DNA of 64,000 nt. Source: Clostridium ganghwense (GTDB taxonomy: Bacteria > Bacillota > Clostridia > Clostridiales > Clostridiaceae). Below are positions 8,377 to 17,104 of the stretch, in pieces; the stretch's first letter is position 1, and every line of letters starts with the position of its first letter. The notes under the pieces are model-generated. The model worked only from the letters and a program-made list of their open reading frames with translations. It ran no database searches and was not told the origin of the DNA. The position numbers were made by a program, and so were the translations under genes. The stretch is taken from positions 310,001 to 374,000 of the forward strand of contig NZ_JAPQES010000004.1 of the NCBI RefSeq assembly GCF_026735165.1. The letters run 5' to 3'.

Positions 8377-9006
8377 TCAAGATTGTTTAACTTTGAATCT
8401 TAAAACTGTCTTCAGCTTATCTGGTGTAGTTTTTCTTGCATCAGATATATATATTTCTTTGTGTGTTTTTTCCAGTCTGTTAAGATTATTTTCAACACAA
8501 AATTGCTGCATTAAATTAAATGTTTGAGGCTCATCATCATAACTACCCAAGTGCATAGCTTGAACACATAATCCTTCCTCTATAATTTCAAATTTAACCT
8601 TATCTAAGCATAATAGATTAGGCTTTTTTGACTTTACACTTTTGACTGCATAATCTAATAATTCATTTGTTACAAATTCAGGTTGTCTTATCATTAATTT
8701 ATAAACTAAATTATCCTTGCTAAGGTAGTCTAAGGTTCTACCTTCTTTATCTAAATCCCAAAATCCCTCAAGTGGAAATACTGTATACTCATAATACCCT
8801 TCTGGTGTTATTCCTTTTTTAGGCATCATTCTTATTGCATAAGATAATGAATACAAGCTCTCAATTGCTTCATTAAACTTTTCGCTGTTAGGATTTCCGC
8901 TGCCTTCTATTGTAAAATAGCACATAGCAGGAATATCAATCTTCACAGGTTTATTTTTGGGTAAGTATAAATCTTTACATTGTTTTCGCCATTCAAATTT
9001 ATTCAT
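8377..9006 (-). CDS. GyrI-like small-molecule-binding domain protein
   Basis: A 209-residue protein of the stand-alone GyrI-like family: PVKIDIPAMCYFTIEGSGNPNSEKF near residue 21, YYEYTVFPLEGFW, and a second half ending KTVLRFKVKQS. GyrI-like domains bind hydrophobic ligands. It has no DNA-binding domain. Its start overlaps the MerR gene stop by 4 nt (ATGA), and the MerR protein has its own GyrI-type effector domain, so the two may share a ligand or one may sequester it. The ligand and function are unknown. Confidence 0.8.
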   Translation of the reverse strand: MNKFEWRKQCKDLYLPKNKPVKIDIPAMCYFTIEGSGNPNSEKFNEAIESLYSLSYAIRMMPKKGITPEGYYEYTVFPLEGFWDLDKEGRTLDYLSKDNLVYKLMIRQPEFVTNELLDYAVKSVKSKKPNLLCLDKVKFEIIEEGLCVQAMHLGSYDDEPQTFNLMQQFCVENNLNRLEKTHKEIYISDARKTTPDKLKTVLRFKVKQS

Positions 9007-9839
9007 TTTGTTACCTCATAATTACATTTTTTCTTAACAGGAAAATACACTTCTGTAATAAACTCTTTTGGACTGCATCCTGCACCTGGACCTTTTATAT
9101 ATTTATCAAAAGGCGGTCTTATAACTTCATAATCGTTTTTATCAATCCATTCCATTAGAGCAGCATACGCTTCTCCTATTTCACTATATGGACCTATAAA
9201 TGTTGTATGAGCAACCAAACCACCATCAAAAGTTTTTGTACTTATTTCCTCTGTTTTCAAGTGCTTATTTACAGGAATGCAAACCTCTACATCTGCATTT
9301 TCAGGATCAAAATCTTTATCATAGTATATAGTCATAATTTCTCCTGCTAGTGTTAATTGATTCTTATAAATATTTTCAAATATCTTACCTATAATCTTTG
9401 ATATGTCTTCCATTGAAATTGTCTGCCTAATACTTAAAACTTTCATAGGTTTTAAATCATCTATAGCTATATCAAATTTTCTTTTTGAAATCATAATATC
9501 CGCTCCTTTTTTTAATTGTTCAATATTTTCTTCCATCTCTTTTAATATAAACTGACTTTTTCTTATTTCTTGCGTTAAATCCAACAATTTTTGCTGAATC
9601 ACTGATTGTAAATATTCTGAGTCTCTTTTTTTCAATACTTTACCTATTTCTTCTAGAGAAAATCCATATTTTTTCAACTTATTTACAAACAAAATATCTT
9701 TTACTTGATCCTTTGAGTAATACCTATATCCATTATTAGGATTCGTATAGTCCGGTTTAAGTAATTCTATCTTGTCATAGTGTCTTAACATTTTTGTAGA
9801 TACTTTTCCTATTCTTGAAAACTCACCAATTGTATACAT
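9003..9839 (-). CDS. MerR-family regulator with GyrI-like effector domain (BmrR type)
   Basis: A 278-residue protein starting at the ATG at 9839, preceded by GGAGGAG; an upstream in-frame start at 9863 has no such site. Residues 1-70 form a MerR winged helix-turn-helix (YTIGEFSRIGKVSTKMLRHYD), then a coiled coil to about 120, then a GyrI-like ligand-binding domain (FIGPYSEIGEAYAALMEWI; PVKKKCNYEV). BmrR-type members activate efflux genes when drugs bind. Here the promoter of its own gene has the MerR-type 19-bp spacer with a dyad, so it is likely autoregulated. The partner gene downstream is a GyrI-like protein rather than a pump. Confidence 0.92.
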   Translation of the reverse strand: MYTIGEFSRIGKVSTKMLRHYDKIELLKPDYTNPNNGYRYYSKDQVKDILFVNKLKKYGFSLEEIGKVLKKRDSEYLQSVIQQKLLDLTQEIRKSQFILKEMEENIEQLKKGADIMISKRKFDIAIDDLKPMKVLSIRQTISMEDISKIIGKIFENIYKNQLTLAGEIMTIYYDKDFDPENADVEVCIPVNKHLKTEEISTKTFDGGLVAHTTFIGPYSEIGEAYAALMEWIDKNDYEVIRPPFDKYIKGPGAGCSPKEFITEVYFPVKKKCNYEVTK

Positions 9840-9889
9840 ACGCTCCTCCATGTACCGATACATATTTTCTTATAAGCTAGCTTAATTTC

Positions 9890-9920
9890 ATTATAAGCCT
9901 TCCCATAATGTCAAGGTCAA
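9890..9920 (-). promoter_or_regulatory. MerR-type promoter with 19-bp spacer and operator dyad
   Basis: On the minus strand TTGACC (9915-9920) and TATAAT (9890-9895) are 19 nt apart instead of 17, the hallmark of MerR-controlled promoters. The spacer carries a perfect interrupted dyad, CCTT-NN-CAT-N-ATG-NN-AAGG (9898-9916). The transcript starts about 50 nt before the regulator gene. Confidence 0.85.
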
Positions 9921-10027
9921 CATTTATTTTTGTTACTGTTATGTAAATAATTTTATTAAAAAATTTATTATAATGTCTATTGACATATATAGAAATTTTT
10001 ACAATATGAGAAAAGGAATGATAATTC

Positions 10028-11455
10028 ATGAAAAAAACGAAAATACTAAAATTAGCTTTACTTGTTATAGTTACATTAGGTTTCTACTTATTTTTTTTCA
10101 CTTCTAATGTATTAAATAAAAAAGTGACTAAAGAATTATTAGTTAATACTAATGAAGTAGCTGCTAATAAAACCACCAAAACATCTAATGAGCCAAAAGT
10201 GTACATACCTAAAGAAATTTTAAAACATGATAACCCGTCATCAGCATTAGAAAGCAGTGACTTAAGGAAATTTCCTTATCCTTATAAATCAATGCTCTCT
10301 ATATGTTCTGACATTGATGATAGCACTCTAGAAGAATTTAAAACCTATCATAAATTTTTAAACACAGAGGAAAATACTCCTTACGGTAAAGGTTTAGGAT
10401 TAGACATTGGAGATTCATTTTGGATGTATATGGCAGATAACATGAATTTTAAAGTTGATAAAGAAAATCATGGTGTTGACCATATTATGACTTTTTTTAA
10501 AGGAACCGATGTAAATGAAAAACACACTTCAAAGGAGATAACACATTTTATAAAATGTGGTTGGATAGACAGTATTCATTCTTTCGGAGATTTTTCTACA
10601 AATGATGAGAAGAATACTAAATTCAATAGAAATCTTGCAGTCGAAGCTTTAAAAGCACTCGAAAATTCAAATATAAATATATCTGTGTGGATAAACCATG
10701 GTAATAGAGCCAACAAGCAAAATTTTGGTGCTGGTGATACTTCAAAATTTATGAGTTATCAAGAAGGGGACAAACCAGATTCTAAGTACTATCATACTGA
10801 CTTAACTTTAAAATCTAATATCAAATATGTATGGGATTCTATTAATAGTACAGCTTTTGGGGTTGATTATCCTTTATTTGAAATTAAATTAAGAGATGAA
10901 AAAAAAGTCTGGGGATTCTCAAGACATACAAATTACATGAAAAACGATAAAATCGACTGGACATGGACTCCTAAACATCTTCATAGGCAGCTTACTAAAA
11001 AGAATTTAGACAGCATAGTTAATAAAAATCAATATTCTATAATAGCCCAACATTTTGGAGTTTCTATAGAAGATTTATTTGAAAATGTAAATGTAGATGC
11101 ATTAAAACTTTTAAAAAGCTACCAAGATAAAGGGGAAATCTTAGTAGCTAAAACTTCTAGATTGTTAAACTACGCTAATATTCAAAAACACTTGGTTTAT
11201 AAAAAAGCAACTGAAAATAATACAACTTATATTAACATACTATCAGTAAATGATCCTATTTTTGGCACTTACACTCCTTCTATAAATGATATAAGAGGTA
11301 TAACTTTTTATTGTGAAAGCCCAGATAAAACAGTGCTTCTTTTAAATGATAAGATAATATCTGAAAAAGATATTCAGAAAAACCCTAAAGATAAAAATCC
11401 AAGTATATCTATAAAGTGGTTTGAACCAGATTATAATGATTATACAACTCAATAA
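10028..11455 (+). CDS. membrane-anchored protein, possible polysaccharide-deacetylase-like fold
   Basis: A 475-residue protein with one N-terminal membrane helix (residues 9-26) and a large outside domain. It does not match a family I can name with confidence. Motifs resemble a diverged NodB-type glycan deacetylase: SICSDIDD near residue 92, DSIHSFGDF near 180, and SVWINHGN near 222. The order (Asp-rich, His, His) fits, and the second half includes an IIAQHFG. The preceding AAAAGGA gives a modest ribosome-binding site. A role in cell-surface polysaccharide modification is inferred only from these motifs. It is transcribed alone, facing a convergent gene. Confidence 0.55.
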   Translation: MKKTKILKLALLVIVTLGFYLFFFTSNVLNKKVTKELLVNTNEVAANKTTKTSNEPKVYIPKEILKHDNPSSALESSDLRKFPYPYKSMLSICSDIDDSTLEEFKTYHKFLNTEENTPYGKGLGLDIGDSFWMYMADNMNFKVDKENHGVDHIMTFFKGTDVNEKHTSKEITHFIKCGWIDSIHSFGDFSTNDEKNTKFNRNLAVEALKALENSNINISVWINHGNRANKQNFGAGDTSKFMSYQEGDKPDSKYYHTDLTLKSNIKYVWDSINSTAFGVDYPLFEIKLRDEKKVWGFSRHTNYMKNDKIDWTWTPKHLHRQLTKKNLDSIVNKNQYSIIAQHFGVSIEDLFENVNVDALKLLKSYQDKGEILVAKTSRLLNYANIQKHLVYKKATENNTTYINILSVNDPIFGTYTPSINDIRGITFYCESPDKTVLLLNDKIISEKDIQKNPKDKNPSISIKWFEPDYNDYTTQ

Positions 11456-11469
11456 AAATATAAGATAAT

Positions 11470-11515
11470 AAAAAGCATCTTATAGCAGCTGTTTAACTGC
11501 TTCAAGATGCTTTTT
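11470..11515. terminator. bidirectional terminator
   Basis: AAAAAGCATCTT (11470-11481) pairs with AAGATGCTTTTT (11504-11515), with an inner GCAG/CTGC pair. It has A/T tracts on both sides and can end both the plus gene at 11455 and the minus gene at 11523. Confidence 0.88.
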
Positions 11516-11522
11516 CATAACT

Positions 11523-12206
11523 TTATTTTCTACACTTTTTTAATAAATCAAACAAACTTTCTAAATTCTTAATTTGTTCCATATCATAATCTACTTCTAT
11601 CAATTCAGATGGATACATTTCAGTAGCTATTTTAACTAATCCTATACCTTTTGCATAATATTGTTTTGATTCATAATCACCATTTTTATATGTTATTTCA
11701 ATTGTATTGTAGTTTCCAGCAGGTGTTTTTACCTCCACATCAATGCCTGTAATTTCACAAAATTCATTTTCATTATAACTCCACTTAGTTCCTTTTTTTA
11801 TTGGACCTTTCAAAATTAACTCATTCGAATTAGGTTCTTTATTTAAATAACTTTCTTCAAATATTTCTGTTTCTCCTATACCATATACTGCTCTTATCTC
11901 GTTTTCTTTTATTTCATAAACTCCAACTCCACCTGTTCCAGTATTTAAAACCTTGATTTGATATTTATCTTGAGTTACCTTATCTACAACTTCAACCCTA
12001 CCTCCATTTTCAAAATCACCATTAAATACCTTAATCATTGGCTTCTTAGGTACAAAATCTTTTGCTGAATATTTACTTTCTGATTTGCTTTCATTTAAAA
12101 CTTCGCTTGAAACATTTGAATTATTAATTTTAGTTGTTGAAGTTTGAGATGAAAATCCCGTTAATGAAAATATTCCAATAATTAAACCTAATATTACTTT
12201 TTGCAT
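11523..12206 (-). CDS. secreted protein of unknown function
   Basis: A 227-residue protein with an N-terminal signal-like hydrophobic stretch (residues 2-20) and no lipobox cysteine. It starts at the ATG at 12206, with AGGAG 8 nt before it; the in-frame GTG at 12215 lies inside that site. The mature part is rich in beta-strand: KGPIKKGTKWSY, EVKTPAGNYNTIEITYKNG and YYAKGIGLVK, an arrangement seen in many secreted clostridial lipoproteins. No catalytic motif is visible. It heads a run of small minus-strand genes that may be independent. Confidence 0.7.
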   Translation of the reverse strand: MQKVILGLIIGIFSLTGFSSQTSTTKINNSNVSSEVLNESKSESKYSAKDFVPKKPMIKVFNGDFENGGRVEVVDKVTQDKYQIKVLNTGTGGVGVYEIKENEIRAVYGIGETEIFEESYLNKEPNSNELILKGPIKKGTKWSYNENEFCEITGIDVEVKTPAGNYNTIEITYKNGDYESKQYYAKGIGLVKIATEMYPSELIEVDYDMEQIKNLESLFDLLKKCRK

Positions 12207-12274
12207 TTTATTCACTCCTTTTTATTTTTATATACTTACATTAATAATTTTCTTAACTTTTATTACTCTGGTGT

Positions 12275-12574
12275 CTACCATAATTGAATTATTCTATAAA
12301 TACTATATAGTAAACCCATCCCCCCTAATATTCTGTATATTACTATATCTTTAATATCCATTTTCTTTTCACTATTCCATGAAAATTCTAAAATAGTTCT
12401 AGGGCTGATAAGAATTACTAATGAAAATACTATGTAAATTAAATAACTTATTGTTCTATAAAAGCTTCTATAAAAACTATTTAAAGGAAAACTATCACCT
12501 ACAAATGCTAAAATTACATATAAAATTAATAAAATAATAAATCCTGTCTGTTTCTTTTTAGATAATAAATACAT
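12275..12574 (-). CDS. small integral membrane protein
   Basis: A 99-residue hydrophobic protein starting at the ATG at 12574 (MYLLSKKKQTG), with AGGTGG just upstream; the GTG at 12583 overlaps that site. About three membrane segments are visible (residues 9-27, 41-60, 78-95). No recognised domain. It starts 18 nt past the CPCC gene stop, so the two are probably co-transcribed. Confidence 0.6.
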   Translation of the reverse strand: MYLLSKKKQTGFIILLILYVILAFVGDSFPLNSFYRSFYRTISYLIYIVFSLVILISPRTILEFSWNSEKKMDIKDIVIYRILGGMGLLYSIYRIIQLW

Positions 12575-12592
12575 TATGTCCACCTCATAATA

Positions 12593-13204
12593 TTAAGCAT
12601 TTAATTTTTCATTTTTAATCTTAACAGCCGCACAAAATCTACCTCTAATAGTTTCTAATTTTTCTTGTACTTGCTCTTCACTTAAATTAATAATTCTTTT
12701 CATTTCATTACTTACATTCTCTTGATAATTAAAAAGATCTTTAATCTCATGATAACTAGATAACATATAATATTCTGATATATCTTCTTCTGAAAGATAT
12801 TCATTTAACTCCTTTGGATTAAACATAAGTTTTGAATTAGGTATCATAATATTTTTACAGTATAAATCTATTAATTTATCTAATGGTAATTTTAGAGCAG
12901 TAAAGAGTTTTATTAATTCAATCAAAGATATATCAACTACATCTGATATATCTAAAGGTCCATCAAAAATATCTTCTTCTGTTGGTTTTCTAACACAATC
13001 TAATACTCTTTCTTCACATGCCCCAAATCTCTTGAAATTTTCTTGTGCAGCTCTCAACGAAACATGATTTGCACCTGTTTCTCCTAAAAATTCTATTTGA
13101 TATCCATCATCTTCCCAAAAACATATTGGACAAATTTGGTATGTATCTGGTGGCTTTTCATCTAATGTTTTATAGCCGCAGCAGGGACAAGTATATTTTT
13201 GCAT
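12593..13204 (-). CDS. CPCC-family cysteine-rich protein with C-terminal extension
   Basis: A 203-residue protein. The first 65 residues match the cysteine-rich CPCC family: YTCPCCGYKTL, then CPICFWEDDGYQ, then NHVSLRAAQENFKRFGA. Four cysteines in two CxxC pairs suggest a zinc knuckle. The remaining 135 residues are helical and acidic and not assigned; the family is usually much shorter. Family function is unknown. The gene has an ATG start with AAAGGGTGTATAATC upstream. Confidence 0.75.
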   Translation of the reverse strand: MQKYTCPCCGYKTLDEKPPDTYQICPICFWEDDGYQIEFLGETGANHVSLRAAQENFKRFGACEERVLDCVRKPTEEDIFDGPLDISDVVDISLIELIKLFTALKLPLDKLIDLYCKNIMIPNSKLMFNPKELNEYLSEEDISEYYMLSSYHEIKDLFNYQENVSNEMKRIINLSEEQVQEKLETIRGRFCAAVKIKNEKLNA

Positions 13205-13407
13205 TGATTATACACCCTTTCTTATTCCACAATCTCTAAATATTACATCCTAGCTTATAATATTTCATAATTTAAGCTATTACATGACATAATAACTTTT
13301 TTTGTAATATATAGTCTATTATATATTAACTTCCTTAAACTTGTAATCCTCATTATTTATTCCAATATCACTCTACATATTAATTCAGTAGTTATTCATA
13401 ATGAAAT

Positions 13408-13444
13408 AAAACAGTATCCCCCTTTTTAGGTTAGATACTGTTTT
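13408..13444 (-). terminator. terminator of the radical SAM operon
   Basis: AAAACAGTATC (13408-13418) and GATACTGTTTT (13434-13444) pair perfectly over 11 bp. On the minus strand the stem ends in CTGTTTTATTTC. It lies about 20 nt past the radical SAM gene. Confidence 0.8.
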
Positions 13445-13462
13445 CATATACTTTTCTATATT

Positions 13463-14392
13463 TTATACTTTTAATCTATAAGTATTATATCCTTTATAAT
13501 CTACTACTTGCACCTTCTCATCTTTGTTTAACTTTTCAAAAATATTTTCTATATTACTACACTTTCTAGAATCCAAAAATTTTCTTATTTCATACTGATT
13601 CATTGGGTGTCTTCTTATAATGCTTAATATTGCTTCATAATCATCCTTTACTTCACTAAAAAAGCCTTCTGAATTAAGCATGTCTATAGATATGCCGCCT
13701 AATATATTAACTGCTAATTCCATTGATTCTTTTGACACTTGTTTTACCCATTCTTCAGCTGGTGGTCTAACAGGAGTATTTATATATAACCTATTGTAAC
13801 TTACCTTTTCTAATAATTCTTTCATTTTATTTAAAGATTCTTCATTATCATTTAAATCTTTAATAATCATTACTTCTACCCATAATTCACCTTTATATTC
13901 TTTTGAAAAATCAACTAATCCTTGATAAACATCTTGAAATTTTAATTTTCCATAAGGTCTATTAACCTTTTTAAAAGTGTTTTCATCATGAGCATCTAAG
14001 GATGGCAATACAATATCTGCATTCATTAATTCTTTTCTTACTTCTTTATCGTATAAAGTAGCACCATTCGTAATAACTGCAACAGGTTTAGATGTTAATT
14101 TCTTTAATTCTACTATAAGCTCACCTAATCTTGAATATAGAGTAGGTTCACCTTCGCCTACTATTGTTACCACATCAAACTTCAAACCTTCTATTAAATA
14201 TTCTTTAAATTCCTTTAATATATCTGAAAGCTCAAAAAACTCATCACGTTGATTTGTCATTTTATCAGTTCTTCCAAGCTGACAATACGCGCAGGAATAA
14301 TTACAACGCTTTCTTGGAATAGGACTAACTCCAACAGAAAGACCCATTCTTCTTGAAGGTACTGCTCCAAAAATATATTTAAATTGTTTCAT
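13463..14392 (-). CDS. radical SAM protein
   Basis: A 309-residue protein starting at the ATG at 14392, which has AGGGGG before it; an earlier start at 14416 lacks this. The radical SAM cluster motif is CNYSCAYC (CxxxCxxC) near residue 29, and GAVPSRRMGLSVGVSPIP precedes it, a pattern of the family often labelled Fe-S oxidoreductase or wybutosine-like. GEGEPTL is the SAM-binding GGE-type motif, and ITNGATL follows. A C-terminal winged-helix-like region is present. It is last in the DUF2089/SHOCT operon; the substrate is unknown. Confidence 0.85.
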   Translation of the reverse strand: MKQFKYIFGAVPSRRMGLSVGVSPIPRKRCNYSCAYCQLGRTDKMTNQRDEFFELSDILKEFKEYLIEGLKFDVVTIVGEGEPTLYSRLGELIVELKKLTSKPVAVITNGATLYDKEVRKELMNADIVLPSLDAHDENTFKKVNRPYGKLKFQDVYQGLVDFSKEYKGELWVEVMIIKDLNDNEESLNKMKELLEKVSYNRLYINTPVRPPAEEWVKQVSKESMELAVNILGGISIDMLNSEGFFSEVKDDYEAILSIIRRHPMNQYEIRKFLDSRKCSNIENIFEKLNKDEKVQVVDYKGYNTYRLKV

Positions 14393-14419
14393 TTTAATTC
14401 CCCCTAATTTTCCCATTTG

Positions 14420-14674
14420 TTAAACTACTATTTTCACTTTAGTACCTTTACTATCTTCTACATTTACCATTTCTAATCCTTTATATTCTTTTAACATTTT
14501 CAAAACTTTACTCAATTTTCCAAAGTCTATGCTTTCAATATATTTTCTTTGCTCAGGTTCCATATATTTTAGTATGAATTTTATAAATTTCTCATTACAT
14601 ACAGCTCTTAAAAACCAAAGTGGTACAGGAATAAACAACCCTATTTTACCTTTTTCTTTAATATATATCCTCAT
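14420..14674 (-). CDS. small conserved protein of the DUF2089/SHOCT operon
   Basis: An 84-residue protein with a short amphipathic N-terminal stretch (IGLFIPVPLWFLRAV) and a helical, Lys-rich remainder. It starts 4 nt after the SHOCT-like gene and ends shortly before the radical SAM gene. I do not recognise the family. A membrane-surface association is possible from the N-terminal stretch, but there is no clear transmembrane helix. Confidence 0.65.
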   Translation of the reverse strand: MRIYIKEKGKIGLFIPVPLWFLRAVCNEKFIKFILKYMEPEQRKYIESIDFGKLSKVLKMLKEYKGLEMVNVEDSKGTKVKIVV

Positions 14675-14678
14675 ATCT

Positions 14679-15050
14679 TTACTCTATAACAACCTCCACA
14701 ATATCTCCATTAGCACTTTTAACATCTACTATTTTACCTGCCATATTATTATCTATAGCATCTGAAATAATCTGTGGGTCTATATCTATTCCCTCTTGAT
14801 TCATACCTGGTATTTTCCCAGCAATTCCAAGCATAGCTTTTACAAAATTAATAGGAACTTTTATATCAACATTATCTCCACCATTGGACCTTACTTTAAC
14901 CTTCAGCATTTTTTCTTCTGTTGAAGTTTTAGTTAAATTAACAGGCTCTTTATTTTCTTTTATAGCTGCAATAAGCTCAGCTGCCTTTTCTGAATCTATT
15001 TTACCATCCTCTACCATTTTTAAAATTCTTGATATTTCTTCTTTCATCAT
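14679..15050 (-). CDS. SHOCT-like domain protein (YvlB N-terminal type)
   Basis: A 123-residue protein starting at one of two adjacent ATGs at 15050 and 15047, after a run of Gs (GGGGGGGA) that gives a strong ribosome-binding site. The N-terminal 35 residues (EEISRILKMVEDGKIDSEKAAELI) are the SHOCT-like helical hairpin found in YvlB and related proteins. The rest is beta-rich and ends in a charged tail (SANGDIVEVVIE). It follows the DUF2089 gene by about 22 nt. Such proteins often go with envelope-stress genes; the precise role here is unknown. Confidence 0.75.
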   Translation of the reverse strand: MMKEEISRILKMVEDGKIDSEKAAELIAAIKENKEPVNLTKTSTEEKMLKVKVRSNGGDNVDIKVPINFVKAMLGIAGKIPGMNQEGIDIDPQIISDAIDNNMAGKIVDVKSANGDIVEVVIE

Positions 15051-15072
15051 AATTCCCCCCCATTTTATAAAT

Positions 15073-15444
15073 TTATATTTCTCCATCTTTTAAAGCTTTT
15101 ACAGCTTCATCTGGAGATATATCTCCCTTTTCCAGCATATCTAAAACATCCTTACTACTAACTTTTGGTTTTTTACTTACTTTATATCCAAGTGCTTCAA
15201 TAGTCTCATCTAACTTGGCTCTTACTGTTGGATAAGAAATTCCAAGTTCTTTTTCAACATCCTTTATATTTCCTCTACATTTTAAAAATATCTCTATAAA
15301 ATCTAATTGCTCTCTATTAAGATATGAAAATTTAGATAATTCAAATTGATTTTCTATAACAGTTCCACATTTATTACAGTTAAGTCTTGTTACCTTTAAA
15401 TTAGAATTACATACTGGGCACTTACTTAAAACTTTATATTCCAC
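15073..15444 (-). CDS. DUF2089 family putative regulator
   Basis: A 123-residue protein. The N-terminal part is a zinc ribbon (CPVCNSNL, then CNKCG), and residues 35-85 form a helix-turn-helix-like core (LNREQLDFIEIFLKC, then ELGISYPTVRAKLDE). The tail (MLEKGDISPDEAVKALKDGEI) is a short SHOCT-like motif similar to the next gene. The arrangement suggests a DNA-binding regulator of the operon. It is first in a likely four-gene operon with the SHOCT-like, small and radical SAM genes. Confidence 0.8.
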   Translation of the reverse strand: MEYKVLSKCPVCNSNLKVTRLNCNKCGTVIENQFELSKFSYLNREQLDFIEIFLKCRGNIKDVEKELGISYPTVRAKLDETIEALGYKVSKKPKVSSKDVLDMLEKGDISPDEAVKALKDGEI

Positions 15445-15478
15445 TCTTCCACCTCTTTCTAGTTTATCCTTAGATAAA

Positions 15479-16792
15479 TTATATTTGTTTTATTTCTTTA
15501 TTTAAAGCCATAATAAAAGTTAAAATTATTAATACTATTCCTGACAATACAGGAATTATCCAAACAGCTATCCTATCTATTAATGCTCCTGATAATATCA
15601 TTCCTAAAGGACTTATAGCCATACATATAGTCTGCATTAGTCCAAAAATCCTACCTCTCACATTATCAGGAATCTCTCTTTGCATAATTACCGAAATTGG
15701 AAGATTAATATAAACATTAGACATGCCCACTATAAAAGAAATTACTGCAAAATATATGAAATAACTATTTTTATTAAAAATCATGAATCTAGGTATTATA
15801 GGGATACCAATCATAATTATTAAAACATTCATAACCATAATCCCTGAAATTAATGATTTATATTTCTTTTTTCTTTCTGGTAATAAAACCATTAGAAGAG
15901 AACCTATTAACATACCTAAAGGAAATGTTCCTTCTAAAATTCCAAATTGTGTTGAAGATAGTTTAACTACGTTATTTATTATATATGGATAAGGTATATC
16001 AATACCAAAGCATACGAAAAAATTTAAAAATACTGCAAATATACTTAGTATAAATATAGTAGTTTTCCCTTTCAAAAATGAGAATCCTTCAATAAATTCC
16101 TTTCCAAAACCTTTAACTAAATTTTTTCCTTTCTCTTTCTTATTTTGCACTTCTTCTTTCTTTTCTTTTTCACCTTTATTATAATTAAAATCTATAAACA
16201 TTTCTGAAATACCTGAAAATATAAAAGAAGCCGCATTTATAGTTAGAAATAATTTCATGTCCACGAAGGCAAAGATAAGTCCACCTATAAACGGTCCTCC
16301 TATTTGAGCTATAGAAGTTATAGATTGATTAAAAGAATTTGTTTTCATCAAGCTCTTATCATCTACAATGTTAGGAATAGATGCAGTGAATGGTACATCA
16401 AAAAAGGTGTTAAAAGTATTTAACAATAAATTAGCAATATAAATATAGGGTAATTTAAGTCCTTTAATACTTGAAATAGCTACAAGACCAAAAACAACCA
16501 ATCCACTTAATATATCCATACTTACAACCATTCTTTTTCTGTCTACTCTATCTGCTATAATCCCTGCTATTGGTCCAAAAATTATTCTAGGAAGCATTCC
16601 AAAAATTAATGTTCCAGAAAAAGCTGTACCTGAACCTGTAGTTTTTAAAACATATAAACCTATGGCAAAGGTATATATTTGGCTTCCAAATAAAGATACC
16701 AATCTTCCAAACAACAATAAAATTATATTTGAAAGTAATCTTGTGTTTTCTTTTATATCTAATTCACAACTTTTTCTTTTTTTAACCTCCAT
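15479..16792 (-). CDS. MFS transporter (MFS_3/EntS-like)
   Basis: A 437-residue polytopic protein with about 12 membrane segments. Features of the EntS-like MFS group are GSQIYTFAIGLYVLKTTGSG near residue 41 and IADRVDRKRMV in the loop after helix 2, a classic MFS motif A. Similar proteins export drugs or siderophores. The start ATG at 16792 has TAAGGAGAG before it. It stops 35 nt before the DUF2089 start, so the operon may be shared, but nothing links the substrates. Confidence 0.85.
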   Translation of the reverse strand: MEVKKRKSCELDIKENTRLLSNIILLLFGRLVSLFGSQIYTFAIGLYVLKTTGSGTAFSGTLIFGMLPRIIFGPIAGIIADRVDRKRMVVSMDILSGLVVFGLVAISSIKGLKLPYIYIANLLLNTFNTFFDVPFTASIPNIVDDKSLMKTNSFNQSITSIAQIGGPFIGGLIFAFVDMKLFLTINAASFIFSGISEMFIDFNYNKGEKEKKEEVQNKKEKGKNLVKGFGKEFIEGFSFLKGKTTIFILSIFAVFLNFFVCFGIDIPYPYIINNVVKLSSTQFGILEGTFPLGMLIGSLLMVLLPERKKKYKSLISGIMVMNVLIIMIGIPIIPRFMIFNKNSYFIYFAVISFIVGMSNVYINLPISVIMQREIPDNVRGRIFGLMQTICMAISPLGMILSGALIDRIAVWIIPVLSGIVLIILTFIMALNKEIKQI

Positions 16793-17048
16793 GATATTCT
16801 CTCCTTATTAAATTACTTAGGTATATAACCGCAATTATTTTTACCATTTTATTCTATATTTATATTATAGATGATATCTTTAATAAATTCAATATACAAA
16901 TTAAAATATTTTAAATAATATATTAAATTTATTAATTTTTTTAAATTTATATTTCAATATTTTTAATCGGATTATTAATTTTATTAATTTAGATTTATAT
17001 TTACTCATTCTAATGATTTAAAATACAATTTATCAACATACCCGCATT
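16793..17048. other. AT-rich spacer before the MFS gene
   Basis: About 255 bp with no coding potential that I can support; it runs to long A/T stretches. The MFS promoter should lie here but no single -35/-10 pair stands out. Confidence 0.5.
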
Positions 17049-17082
17049 AAAAAAGCATGTAGAATCATATTTTCTACACGCT
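17049..17082 (-). terminator. terminator after the korC gene and the flavoprotein 3' copy
   Basis: On the minus strand AGCGTGTAGAA pairs with TTCTACATGCT over 11 positions (one G-U), followed by TTTTTTAATG. It stops transcripts of the kor operon, and may originally have served the flavoprotein gene whose 3' copy lies immediately upstream. Confidence 0.82.
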
Positions 17083-17104
17083 CTAGTATTTCATTTTATA
17101 TTAT

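Noticed and set aside
11523-12215. GTG starts that fall inside the ribosome-binding site (also near 12583, 24776, 39618, 54999-55002, 57104, 62328)
   Set aside because: A GTG formed by GGAGTG or GAGGTG is the Shine-Dalgarno itself; the ATG or TTG a few codons later has proper spacing.
16793-17048. Insertion sequence or attachment site near the kor junction
   Set aside because: No transposase, terminal inverted repeats or tRNA; only the flavoprotein-derived direct repeat supports a rearrangement.
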